Assembly (NCBI RefSeq): GCF_013426915.1
Contig: NZ_AP023183.1
Coordinates: forward strand, 558,001-622,000
From: Paraburkholderia sp. PGU19
GTDB taxonomy: Bacteria > Pseudomonadota > Gammaproteobacteria > Burkholderiales > Burkholderiaceae
Reading direction: 5' to 3'
DNA length: 64,000 nucleotides
The translations under genes were made by a program, and so were the position numbers. The notes beneath the pieces were generated by a model. The model was not told where the DNA came from. It made no database searches and saw only the letters and a list, made by a program, of their open reading frames with translations. Positions 8,976 to 16,494 of the stretch are shown here, in pieces. Positions within the stretch are counted from its first letter, which is position 1. Each line of letters opens with the position of its first letter.

Positions 8976-9206
8976 ATGCCCAGCAAACATGCGATTAGCG
9001 TCTCCCTGACGGAGCATCTGGATCTGTTCGTGAAGTCAGAACTGGCTGCGGGCCGCTATCGCACCGCCAGCGAGGTGGTCCGTGCCGGGCTGCGCCCGCT
9101 CGAAGAACAGATTGCGCAACGCCGTCCGCCAGCGGCACCGTCCGGGTCGGCTGGCCGGAAACCCATTAACGGCACGAGCTCCGCTCGCCGGTCCAGATCC
9201 GAGTAA
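8976..9206 (+). CDS. parD: ParD-family antitoxin without a ParE partner
   Basis: 76 residues. The N-terminal 45 residues (KHAISVSLTEHLDLFVKSEL, then GRYRTASEVVRAGLRPLEE) are a typical ParD ribbon-helix-helix DNA-binding domain. ParD normally binds and neutralises the ParE gyrase toxin through its C-terminal tail. Here the tail after EEQIAQRR is Pro/Ser/Arg-rich and does not resemble the usual ParE-binding helix. No parE follows: 9207-9397 has no toxin-like frame on the plus strand. AGGAACACC provides the ribosome binding site. It is best read as an orphan, possibly relict, antitoxin or a solitary repressor. Confidence 0.75.
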   Translation: MPSKHAISVSLTEHLDLFVKSELAAGRYRTASEVVRAGLRPLEEQIAQRRPPAAPSGSAGRKPINGTSSARRSRSE

Positions 9207-9397
9207 CCGTTATGTCTTCCAGTGCCGATTCCAACGGCGTCGAGAGCACACACCTGCCACACGCGCCGTCAAATCATCCGGGCGCTGTCGAATCGGCCCC
9301 TCCCCATCGTTAGCTTTTTGGGTTGCCCATGGCGCCTTTCGCCGCGAGCGCGCGATTTCCCTCGCCAACATGATGCGGCCGCCCCAACATATGTCTT

Positions 9398-9613
9398 CTA
9401 CCCGTGCGGCTTCAAGTCGGGGTGGTTGTGCGAATAGGGCGCTCCGTGCTTCAGTTCGTAGCTTGCGCCGACGCCCGTGCGTGTTCGCGGGAAGCGGTCG
9501 CCTTCAACACACGTTGCTTCAAACGTTCGGCCTTCATTGTCGCCTCCTTCAAGGATGACCGAATAGATGCCCGACGTCTTTACCGTTTCACCGGGTTTGA
9601 ACGTGTCCGCCAT
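9398..9613 (-). CDS. YjzC-like small protein
   Basis: 71 residues from ATG 9613, which has a strong GAGGGAGG ribosome binding site. The sequence (MADTFKPGETVKTSGIYSVI ... CVEGDRFPRTRTG ... YELKHGAP) matches the small YjzC-type pattern: FKPGE, a GIY turn, then GD-FP. The role of this family is unknown; it recurs in stress clusters. It is cytoplasmic by appearance and ends in a His/Pro-rich tail. It is followed on the same strand by nothing coding and preceded by the acidic protein gene at 9644. Confidence 0.65.
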   Translation of the reverse strand: MADTFKPGETVKTSGIYSVILEGGDNEGRTFEATCVEGDRFPRTRTGVGASYELKHGAPYSHNHPDLKPHG

Positions 9614-9643
9614 GCTGCCTCCCTCCTGCACGCGCGCCTCTCA

Positions 9644-9814
9644 TTACTCAGGCGCATCTTCATCACTTTCCTCGCCGTCCTCCGACTCAATGCGGGTGGT
9701 GCCACCTGTCGTCGCCAGCGGGTCGCTGGCAGGAAAAGTGTTTTCAACAGCCCTGTCGATGTCGTCTTCAGACTTGTTGCTGGTTGAGTTTTGCTCCTTC
9801 GGTTCTGTGGTCAT
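9644..9814 (-). CDS. Small acidic protein with FPASDP motif
   Basis: 56 residues from ATG 9814, preceded by GGAGATGCAC. The core is DDIDRAVENTFPASDPLATT followed by GGTTRIE and an Asp/Glu-rich tail. The D-x-x-x-FPASDP motif is common in short proteobacterial proteins of unknown function. A longer paralogue with the same motif and the same GGTTRIE ending lies at 45018-45266. Highly acidic and probably disordered. It is likely cotranscribed with the YjzC-like gene, 30 nt downstream. Confidence 0.65.
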   Translation of the reverse strand: MTTEPKEQNSTSNKSEDDIDRAVENTFPASDPLATTGGTTRIESEDGEESDEDAPE

Positions 9815-10209
9815 GTGCATCTCCGCTAATCTTGAACGATTTTCAAACAGCAAGGCCTATTCCGCGAGTCCAGCCGTGCTGCAAGTCGCTCAACACTGCC
9901 GCGAAGCGTAGAGTCAGATTCTCGTTCCGCCTTCCGCGTGGGCCGCCGGTCGGTCATTGTCGCCGTGGCATCATGCACTACTGCCCGTCCGAATATGTCT
10001 CGCGATGTAATTCGGAGGTATCAGTCTCGACCATGCGCCCGTTGCTTTCCATTCTCAGTCACTGATAGCGCCGGTGGCTGATTCAATGACGAAACCAACG
10101 ATGACAGTGCGTGCCACCCTGAGCAGGTCAGGGCTGCAGCGGATGGGAGTCGATGCGTGCCTTCTTTCTCCCGGCTGCCCGATGGATACGCGAAGTCCGT
10201 TTTGTTCGT
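9815..10209. other. Non-coding gap
   Basis: Between the acidic protein gene and the PRC-barrel gene. I see no gene-like frame with a ribosome binding site, no strong hairpin and no promoter I would defend. It must contain the promoter for the acidic and YjzC-like genes. Confidence 0.4.
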
Positions 10210-10650
10210 TCAGGCCCGTGACGTCTGTGACCAATACGGTCGGCGGTTATAGTACTGGTGCAGTTGCGTTCCCCAAGTCGCGTCCGCCATGGATGGCCAG
10301 TGGTCCTTGTCGAATCCCGGGTCATCCTTGATTCTTTGTGCGGTGATATCAACCCGAAAGCACTTCTCTGTTGTGTCGAGGGTGAGTGCGCTCCATGGAA
10401 TGGCGTGCAGTGTATCGCCCATGCCGAGGAACCCGCCCTCTGACAGCACGGCGTATGCGACGCGCCCGCTGCGCACGTCAAGCATGATGTCGGAAATCTT
10501 CCCAACGTGTTCGCCATCGGCGGTTATCACCTTGTTGCCGTCCAACGTATCGGCTGCCATTACGTCCGGCTCGGGACCCTCTCCAACTCCCCCGCCGACT
10601 ATCCGCGCGCCGGCTTCGCCGGTCCTGCCTTGTGGGTCCAGTCTGCTCAT
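10210..10650 (-). CDS. PRC-barrel domain protein
   Basis: 146 residues. ATG 10650 has GGGAGGAC seven bases before it. Residues 30-105 form a PRC barrel (ADTLDGNKVITADGEHVGKI, DIMLDVRSGRVAYAVLSEGG, LHAIPWSALTL), the small beta-barrel shared with RimM and photosynthetic reaction centre subunit H. Stand-alone PRC proteins of this kind are frequent in bacterial stress islands, where the barrel probably binds protein partners or membranes. The C-terminus (GFDKDHWPSMADATWGTQL) is the conserved WP-x-M tail of this subgroup. No membrane anchor. Confidence 0.82.
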   Translation of the reverse strand: MSRLDPQGRTGEAGARIVGGGVGEGPEPDVMAADTLDGNKVITADGEHVGKISDIMLDVRSGRVAYAVLSEGGFLGMGDTLHAIPWSALTLDTTEKCFRVDITAQRIKDDPGFDKDHWPSMADATWGTQLHQYYNRRPYWSQTSRA

Positions 10651-11251
10651 GATGTCCTCCCAAAATGAGATTTTGTGGTCATGGGGCCGCATTCGGCATG
10701 CCAGGCATTGAACGTGGAGCAAACCGAACCTGGGAAAGCGTTTGCGTTCGCTCTCTTCTGACTCCATTGGTAGCGCGACCAGGGCCGCATCTTGCTGGAA
10801 CCAGGGCAGGGAAGTCATTGTCGGCGTGGCAAAATGTTGGCTAACTCTGCATCCCGGCCCCAGGACCATTTATATTGGCATATACGTGCGCTGAAGAACA
10901 ATTTGTTATGGCGAATCTGGCTAGTAAAAACTTTGACGGGTATTGCCGAAAAGGTACGTGCCCTCATGAGCTTGTACTTATCGTGAAAAGCCTGTGCGCA
11001 ACGGCCACTGCGCACTGATAGCCGTTTTTGTGCGTCATTTCATCCCGCGCAACTCCGCATGACCGGCAGTGGCTTCTGCATCCTGTACCTTGGTAATGCG
11101 GCACATCGGAGCGCAAACCAGTGCGGCGGCGCACATCTACCAGGTCGCAGTACCGGTGCTTCGCATAGCCGAAGGTTTATGCAAGCCCTTACGTGTTCGC
11201 ATGCGGCGCGAGGCGACGCGCACCAAGAGGACGTGTCGCCTGATATGTCAT
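10651..11251. other. Non-coding gap
   Basis: 600 bp between PRC-barrel and phasin genes. A short AT-richer stretch at about 10870-10985 contains a 36-codon frame from ATG 10908, but it has no ribosome binding site or recognisable product. Nothing else is supported. Confidence 0.4.
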
Positions 11252-11830
11252 TTACGGCTTTGTTGCAGCCCGGGCCTGGTCAACGGCCTGCCTGGTCGCC
11301 CTGCTTGAAGCGGAAGCCGCAGCGTTAACGTTATTTTCGGCAATCTCCAGCGCCTGTTCGGCGGCCCTTTTGCTGGCTTCAATCGTCGCGGTCGTCGCCT
11401 CACCGGCGACCGTGACAACGGACTGCAGCGCGCCTACTGCCGCTTCGGTTCCGGCCGGTGCATTATTCGCCACCGACTCTACAAAAGCTTGCGCGTCATG
11501 CTGGCGCTGCTTTAACTGGGTCTCAACGGTCGCGGCCAGGTCTGCCTGGGCGCTGAACATGATGTTGTAGACGTGCCGCCAGTACGACTGTACTTCCTCC
11601 ATAGCGGCTTGCGCCCGTCTGGCGTGCAATGTGAATAGCTCCTGCGTGTCGCTGGATGACAAAGCCACGCGCGCAATTGCCTGATTTTCGGCGAACGTCG
11701 ATTTGGTCACGCGCAAGTTCAGTTCAGTCAGCTTCTCAATACAGCCAAAAGCCTTCGTCCACATGTCGGACAGGGTTTCGAAAGTAGCTCTTTGCGAAGC
11801 AACCGCTCGGTCACCAGGAAGACTGCTCAT
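11252..11830 (-). CDS. phaP: Phasin family protein (PHB granule-associated)
   Basis: 192 residues. ATG 11830 follows GGAGGTTGTA. The protein is all-helical and Ala/Gln/Glu-rich with the phasin_2 pattern: TFETLSDMWTKAFGCIEKLT, ARRAQAAMEEVQSYWRHVYN, ETQLKQRQHDAQAFVES, and an Ala/Thr-rich C-terminal helix. Phasins coat polyhydroxybutyrate granules in the cytoplasm and control their number and size; some also act as stress chaperones. No signal peptide. Its place beside Hsp20, PRC and DUF892 genes supports a stress-linked copy rather than the housekeeping phasin of the phaCAB locus. Confidence 0.82.
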   Translation of the reverse strand: MSSLPGDRAVASQRATFETLSDMWTKAFGCIEKLTELNLRVTKSTFAENQAIARVALSSSDTQELFTLHARRAQAAMEEVQSYWRHVYNIMFSAQADLAATVETQLKQRQHDAQAFVESVANNAPAGTEAAVGALQSVVTVAGEATTATIEASKRAAEQALEIAENNVNAAASASSRATRQAVDQARAATKP

Positions 11831-12234
11831 TACAACCTCCATCTGTGAAAAATTGGCGAGGCGTCCGCGAAGCTGTTCGATGCAACCACGAACAACGCTC
11901 CCGGGCAGGAACTGGTTGCACAGCAATGCCCGCTCCCGGCTTCACCGGGATGCATTCCAGCTTGCCGACGACACGCGCTTTCGGTGTCCCTCGCGCTACG
12001 GCCCGCCCTCCACTTGATTGGGCCTTTTTTCCGGCTAGCTGAACCGTGTATAGGGATGGAGGGAGAGTTGTAGCTCTTACTCCTGGACGCAGACATTTCT
12101 GGCGCTAGAGCGGCGGACTTCTTCTGGCCGATGCGGTCCCGGACCGACCACGTCCGCGACGCAGCGAGCATCCGGCAGCCGTATGAGCATTGGTGTGGAA
12201 AATGCTCGACTGCCAGGTTGAGTCCACCTGTTGC
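11831..12234. other. Non-coding gap between divergent phasin and receiver genes
   Basis: About 400 bp holding the promoters of two divergent genes. I see no convincing -35/-10 pair or operator and no small gene. Confidence 0.4.
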
Positions 12235-12678
12235 ATGCCGGCCGTGGCTACCATTCTGCTCGTCGACGACGATACGAAAATCCTTCATTCGCTTCAGATA
12301 CTTCTCGAAGTCGAAGGCTACCGGGTGCTGACTGCCCCGGACGGAGAGGTCGGTGCAGCCATCACGGCGATGCAACGCCCCGACCTCATTGTGACTGACT
12401 GGATGATGCCGCATGTCGCTGGCGTCGAATTCTGCCACCGGCTCAAGGATGACCCGGCAACATCGCGCATACCCATCGCGATGTTATCCTCAGCGTTGCA
12501 TCCCGCACCCACTGCGCCGCCATGGAACGTATTCCTGCGCAAACCTGTTCCCGTCAAACGCCTTCTGGAAGTGATTGCCAGCCTTCTCGACGAGAGGGTG
12601 CTTTCCGTCCGAAGCACGGACATTGCACCTCCGGCGACGGACGCCGGATTGATGCAGCGTACGGACCCAATGAATTGA
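12235..12678 (+). CDS. Single-domain response regulator (receiver only)
   Basis: 148 codons from ATG 12235. It is a CheY-like receiver: acidic pocket VDDD in TILLVDDDTKILHSL, phosphoacceptor Asp in DLIVTDWMMPHVAG, Ser/Thr switch in AMLSSAL, and Lys in VFLRKPVPVKRLLE. There is no output domain, so it should act by protein contact or as a phosphate sink. The start is uncertain because no good ribosome binding site is seen; upstream in-frame ATG 12190 is possible. The sensor kinase at 16495 is the nearest possible partner. A second receiver-only protein is at 20269. Confidence 0.78.
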   Translation: MPAVATILLVDDDTKILHSLQILLEVEGYRVLTAPDGEVGAAITAMQRPDLIVTDWMMPHVAGVEFCHRLKDDPATSRIPIAMLSSALHPAPTAPPWNVFLRKPVPVKRLLEVIASLLDERVLSVRSTDIAPPATDAGLMQRTDPMN

Positions 12679-13138
12679 AGCGGTCGGGTGTTTTATGGGC
12701 GCAAGCAGGGCGCCAAGCCATGGCCTCTGGCTGACGATGACGTAGGATTGCGGGGCTCATTAGACTCGCTATCGCGGCAGAAGGAAACTTGTCGAACGGC
12801 AGCCAGCGGCTTCGAGGCGTCAGCACCCGCCCGACATGGCCGTAGCCGACTGCGCGATGACGGCGTCCAGTTGAGTCGCGCCCGATTGGCAGATGGCCGC
12901 GATGCGAGGCGATTGCTCGACCTAAACGCATCGCTTCACAGACGGATGAGCGCGTCGGCTTATGTCGCCTGGATGTTTGGGGCCTGCCTGGCCTTAGGTC
13001 GGCCGAGTTGCACATCCAGACTGGCTTTCTGGGTGAAGCGACCTTGACGGAGGTGACGCAGCGGAAGCCCTTCGCGTAGTCGAACCATTCACCGGCCGCT
13101 ATGCTTTGGGCGCCCCCAAAAGTCCTGAATTACAAACC
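12679..13138. other. Non-coding gap
   Basis: 460 bp between the receiver gene and a convergent ParB-like gene. Both strands have open frames, but none has a start with a ribosome binding site or a recognisable product. It may be decayed coding sequence. Confidence 0.35.
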
Positions 13139-13867
13139 TCAGATTTTTAGCCGTTCCCTCTCGAAGAGCGGCCACTGGAACCTGACGCTCAATTTCGCGT
13201 AGTCATGGCCGTTTGTGTTTATATTTCTGCTGGACAGGTAGCCCGGCAGGTCCCTCGCATCGCGCCTACGGGAGGCGGCAAACGCTTCGGCCAACATCAG
13301 CGCAAAACCTTCAACTGTCGAGGGGCGCAAGCGAATACGCTGGCGCAGGAAGTCCGCCCACGCGAATTTTGCATTGAGCTCCCCCGGGTTTTCAAAAACG
13401 CCGGCGGTCCGAAGGCATGCCGCCAGGCTTTGAAAGACGTCGTCCGGCAGTTCTGCGAGCGAGCAGGGAAGCTCAGCGACCCGAATCTCTCGCCCATGTT
13501 CGTCGAACGGATGCATCCAGCCTCTGTTCGACAAGGCTCGAAGGAACGAATCGCCGTCGAGGGCACTGAAATCGTCGGTTATCCGCACGGGCGCTTCCGG
13601 GATACCCATGTCGTGCCACGCACGCGCCCAATGATGATGGTCAACTACATGCATGAGTCCTGCTGGTCCAAGGACAACCCTTATGGCCTGTTCCTCGAAA
13701 AAGGGAGCACGGTCGTTATCCGGCAGTTCAAGATAGCGTGCCCGTTTGGTTTGCATGTGGACGTAGCCGATGGCGCCTTGCGTCGGCCTCAGTAACGTCC
13801 AGTGCACGCGTAGCAGCGGGCCACGTTCCGCTTCCACCTCGCCTCGAGACTTCGGTCCATCATTCAT
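13139..13867 (-). CDS. ParB-like nuclease-fold protein (ParBc_2 type)
   Basis: 242 residues. The N-terminal half (GAIGYVHMQTKRARYLEL ... RAPFFEEQAIRVVLGPAG, MHVVDHHHWARAWHDMG) fits the putative ParB-like nuclease family (ParB/sulfiredoxin fold), where a VVDHHH motif forms the active-site-like pocket. The C-terminal half (AELPDDVFQSLAACLRTAG ... WADFLRQRIRLRP) is helical. Despite the name there is no link to a partition locus here and no DNA-binding helix-turn-helix is obvious. A GGGGGCTC sits upstream of ATG 13867. Its role in a stress block is unknown; nucleotide or phosphate chemistry is a family-level guess. Confidence 0.7.
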   Translation of the reverse strand: MNDGPKSRGEVEAERGPLLRVHWTLLRPTQGAIGYVHMQTKRARYLELPDNDRAPFFEEQAIRVVLGPAGLMHVVDHHHWARAWHDMGIPEAPVRITDDFSALDGDSFLRALSNRGWMHPFDEHGREIRVAELPCSLAELPDDVFQSLAACLRTAGVFENPGELNAKFAWADFLRQRIRLRPSTVEGFALMLAEAFAASRRRDARDLPGYLSSRNINTNGHDYAKLSVRFQWPLFERERLKI

Positions 13868-13977
13868 TTCGAGCCCCCGCTCAGATGACGCGCTCTCTTT
13901 GCAGGCATGCCCACAGCGTTCCGTGTCGGTTCGCCGCGCCAGTCGGCTCGAGAGCTAGACGTGGAGCGTATATGCGC

Positions 13978-14274
13978 TCAGGAAAACCACCAGCTCAAAC
14001 GTACCGCGCTGCGGAGTTCTTCGCCGGTGGCCGAGACGGACAACATCACGGCCAGCACCACGGAGGCAACGACGAGTGCCAGTATGGTGTAACAGCCCGG
14101 TTTGACCGGGCGGCCCGCCCACTTTGCCCGTGGCACCGCGCACGCGAATGTCTTGCCGGTACGTCGCAACTGGTCGATGGTTACCCGCATGGACGGAGGC
14201 CGCGACCGACGGAAAAGCGTGTGCAATTGAGGAGTCGCCTCGCTGAAATACGCAATAGATAATTTGAGTAACAT
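13978..14274 (-). CDS. Small predicted membrane protein, uncharacterised
   Basis: About 98 residues if started at ATG 14274; ATG 14190 is an alternative and the better-looking coding part begins there. A single hydrophobic segment (CYTILALVVASVVLAVMLSV) lies near the C-terminus. The third codon positions are strongly GC-rich in the second half, as in neighbouring real genes. No ribosome binding site decides the start and I do not recognise the family. Confidence 0.4.
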   Translation of the reverse strand: MLLKLSIAYFSEATPQLHTLFRRSRPPSMRVTIDQLRRTGKTFACAVPRAKWAGRPVKPGCYTILALVVASVVLAVMLSVSATGEELRSAVRLSWWFS

Positions 14275-14471
14275 GGGACTGCTCGCGTCCTGCCCGCAGG
14301 CGTTGCCGACATATAAGGCGATGTACCTGATGCGCGGGCAGCCTGCGCCTATCATGCGCACCACGCCTCGCGAGCGCCGTCGCTGCAGGCTAATCGAGCA
14401 TTCGACGCTCCCGGCTCACGCACGAAGGCATCACAGGCCTTCCGCCACTAAAGCGGATGATGGGTCAGCTT

Positions 14472-14966
14472 TCATCGTAGTCGCAAAAAAGCCTCGCCCC
14501 GCGCGTTGTCAGCCGCCGCGAAGATGCCGGCAAGTTCGCAGCTGCTCGCAACGCATTCGAAGCTGCTGTCTTCGAAGGTGAAAATGAAATGGCGCAGCGC
14601 AATGGCCGGTGAAATGTTCGGCCACCATTCGACAACGAGACTTGATGCCAGTACCTCGTATGCGCCATAAGGACGCAAACCTTTTGCATACAGGACGTGC
14701 TGAGCCAAGTCCTCGTCGCTGGGTGGACCGAGGCTCTGGAAGACGGCGCCATTGAACCGGATAACGCAAAAAGGTTCCTCGTTCTGGACGAAGGAACCAT
14801 ACCGGGCCCAGTCGGAAGGTGCAATGCGGTAGACGAGGATGGCACGACCTTCCTCAGCCATGACAGACGGTTCCGTCGATGCCGATGCGGGCATCGGAAC
14901 CGTATCGAGCAGCACAGGCATGTCGCCTGCCCCGCCCACCAGCGTCCCCGTTGTCCCCGAATTCAC
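14472..14966 (-). CDS. Hypothetical protein
   Basis: 164 residues from GTG 14966, or 149 from ATG 14921 (MPVLLDT...), which has GGCAGGCGAC upstream. The body (GRAILVYRIAPSDWARYGSF ... YAKGLRPYGAYEVLASSL ... ALRHFIFTFEDSSFECVA) is globular with no membrane segment or known motif. Codon use matches neighbouring genes, so I take it as real. It stands alone, divergent from the Hsp20 pair. Function unknown. Confidence 0.6.
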   Translation of the reverse strand: MNSGTTGTLVGGAGDMPVLLDTVPMPASASTEPSVMAEEGRAILVYRIAPSDWARYGSFVQNEEPFCVIRFNGAVFQSLGPPSDEDLAQHVLYAKGLRPYGAYEVLASSLVVEWWPNISPAIALRHFIFTFEDSSFECVASSCELAGIFAAADNARGEAFLRLR

Positions 14967-15253
14967 GGCACATACGCATCAAAAACCGCTTACTTAGCAA
15001 TTCTAGCGAAATCCGAATCATAGGGGGAGAGGCGCGTGCCATCGTCAGCGACCATTGGCCGCCGATGCGGGCCGCTTCATCATACAAAACAAAAACAATG
15101 CGCTACCGGATGCGGGACTGCCCTCCAGAATTCCCGGCAATGCGCCGGTCATGGTCAGGGGCGCCATGATACATACCGAATTTCGCGTTGTCGTCAGTGA
15201 CCGGCCGCGCGGACTGTATAAGCGGCCTGACGCTTGAAAATTTTGCGCCGCGT

Positions 15254-15281
15254 CTTGAAATTCCCCGCAGACGCCCTATCT
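15254..15281 (+). promoter_or_regulatory. Sigma-32 heat-shock promoter for the hsp20 pair
   Basis: CTTGAAA at 15254-15260, a 13-nt spacer, then CCCTATCT at 15274-15281. The sigma-32 (RpoH) consensus is CTTGAAA, 13-15 nt, CCCCATnT, so the -35 is perfect and the -10 differs at one place. It lies about 135 nt upstream of the first Hsp20 start codon in the same direction. Confidence 0.82.
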
Positions 15282-15416
15282 TAAACATCGCTCAGGCAGT
15301 CGTTCGTGAACTCCGTTCTCGGGCGCTGCGTGTTTCAACCTTGCTTGTCCGCGGCTATGGGGCAACCGGACTGAAGATGCCGGTTCGCTTCCTTGCCGCC
15401 CGAGGAGAATGCGACC

Positions 15417-15857
15417 ATGGGTGACGTTTACTTTGGGACCGACCTCTTCAGCAACCTGGACCGGTTGCAACGCCAGATGTCCAGCCTGTTCGGCGGCTAT
15501 TCGTCAAGCCTTCGTTCCAGCCGGTTCGGCACCTTTCCCCATATCAACATCGGCACGACCGACGACACGGTAGAAGTCGTAGCATTCGCGCCCGGCGTCG
15601 ACCCCGCGAAGCTCGATATTTCCGTTGACAAGGGTCTGCTCTCGATTGCCGGCGAGCGGATGACGCGAGAGGCCGAGTTGCCAGCCGGCTCGCGGCAGTA
15701 CGCACAGGAACGCTTTAACGGTTCTTTCCGGCGCGTCGTTGAGCTCCCACAGCAGGCCGACCCTGACAAGGTGACGGCACGCTACGTCGACGGCTGCCTG
15801 CTGATTTCCGTGGGCAAACGCGAAGTGTCCAAACCCCGTGCCATTGCCGTCCAGTAG
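15417..15857 (+). CDS. Hsp20/alpha-crystallin small heat-shock protein
   Basis: 146 residues. ATG 15417 is preceded by GAGGAG. The N-terminal arm (MGDVYFGTDLFSNLDRLQRQ) is followed by the alpha-crystallin domain (FPHINIGTTDDTVEVVAFAP, GVDPAKLDISVDKGLLSIAG, then GSFRRVVELPQQADPDKV and DGCLLISVGKRE). It holds unfolding proteins in the cytoplasm without ATP. Only 12 nt separate it from the next Hsp20 gene, so the two form one transcript driven by the sigma-32 promoter upstream. Confidence 0.93.
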   Translation: MGDVYFGTDLFSNLDRLQRQMSSLFGGYSSSLRSSRFGTFPHINIGTTDDTVEVVAFAPGVDPAKLDISVDKGLLSIAGERMTREAELPAGSRQYAQERFNGSFRRVVELPQQADPDKVTARYVDGCLLISVGKREVSKPRAIAVQ

Positions 15858-15869
15858 TGAGGTGACATC

Positions 15870-16277
15870 ATGAGCGACAACACGCAAATCGCCCAACGCG
15901 ACGAGGGCGCCATGACTCGTGCGGAACCGGATGACGCACGCCGGCGCATTACGCTCACACCCGCCGTCGACATTTTCGAAGACAGTCACGCGGTCACGCT
16001 GCTAGCCGACCTGCCCGGCGTCCCGAAAGAAAGGCTGGAGGTCAGGGTTCACGACGGTAGCCTCACCATCGAGGCCGAATCCGTCGTGCCTGTGCCGCCA
16101 AATCTCGCGCTCTCGCACGCTGAAGTGCGGGCGCCTTACTTTTCGCGACGATTTGCCGTCAGCGAAGACTTCGATACGTCAAGGATTGACGCAAGCCTGA
16201 AGGACGGCGTGCTCAAGCTAACTATTCCGCGTCGCGATGAAGCAAAGCCCCGCCGGATTGAGGTCCGTACAGGCTGA
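15870..16277 (+). CDS. Hsp20/alpha-crystallin small heat-shock protein, second copy
   Basis: 135 residues. ATG 15870 follows TGAGGTGACATC. The alpha-crystallin domain is clear: TPAVDIFEDSHAVTLLADLP, GVPKERLEVRVHDGSLTIEA, then PYFSRRFAVSEDFDTSRIDA and DGVLKLTIPRRDEAKPRRIE. It is diverged from the upstream copy, so the two probably form mixed oligomers like the paired class A/B proteins found in many proteobacteria. Cotranscribed with 15417 under sigma-32. Confidence 0.93.
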   Translation: MSDNTQIAQRDEGAMTRAEPDDARRRITLTPAVDIFEDSHAVTLLADLPGVPKERLEVRVHDGSLTIEAESVVPVPPNLALSHAEVRAPYFSRRFAVSEDFDTSRIDASLKDGVLKLTIPRRDEAKPRRIEVRTG

Positions 16278-16303
16278 TTGCCCAACTCAACGATTCAGAC
16301 AAG

Positions 16304-16337
16304 TCGACTGCGACATGCGACGTGCCACCGCAGTCGA
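16304..16337. terminator. Hairpin after the hsp20 pair
   Basis: TCGACTGCG and CGCAGTCGA form a perfect 9-bp stem 27 nt after the second Hsp20 stop. No T-run follows, so it is either a rho-assisted end or a transcript-stabilising hairpin. Confidence 0.45.
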
Positions 16338-16494
16338 GTTGTAGTCGATGGATTTCGGAGCGTGCATGGACGGGACAACGGGGCACAAAGAACGCGGTCC
16401 CCTGCAGGAACGCCGTTTGCTATGACGTAGAGTCTCGCCGCCGATTTGCGTCCTGGTATTGACGCCCCGACATGCTCGCGCGGAGTGTGCAGAC

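Noticed and set aside
10908..11018. 36-codon frame from ATG 10908 in the PRC-phasin gap
   Set aside because: No ribosome binding site, no codon bias and no recognisable sequence.
13139..13867. ParB-like gene considered as part of a partition system
   Set aside because: It has the nuclease-like ParBc_2 pattern, no helix-turn-helix, and no parA or parS nearby.
15233..15239. A second CTTGAAA upstream of the heat-shock promoter
   Set aside because: No -10-like sequence follows at 13-15 nt; only the 15254 copy has one.
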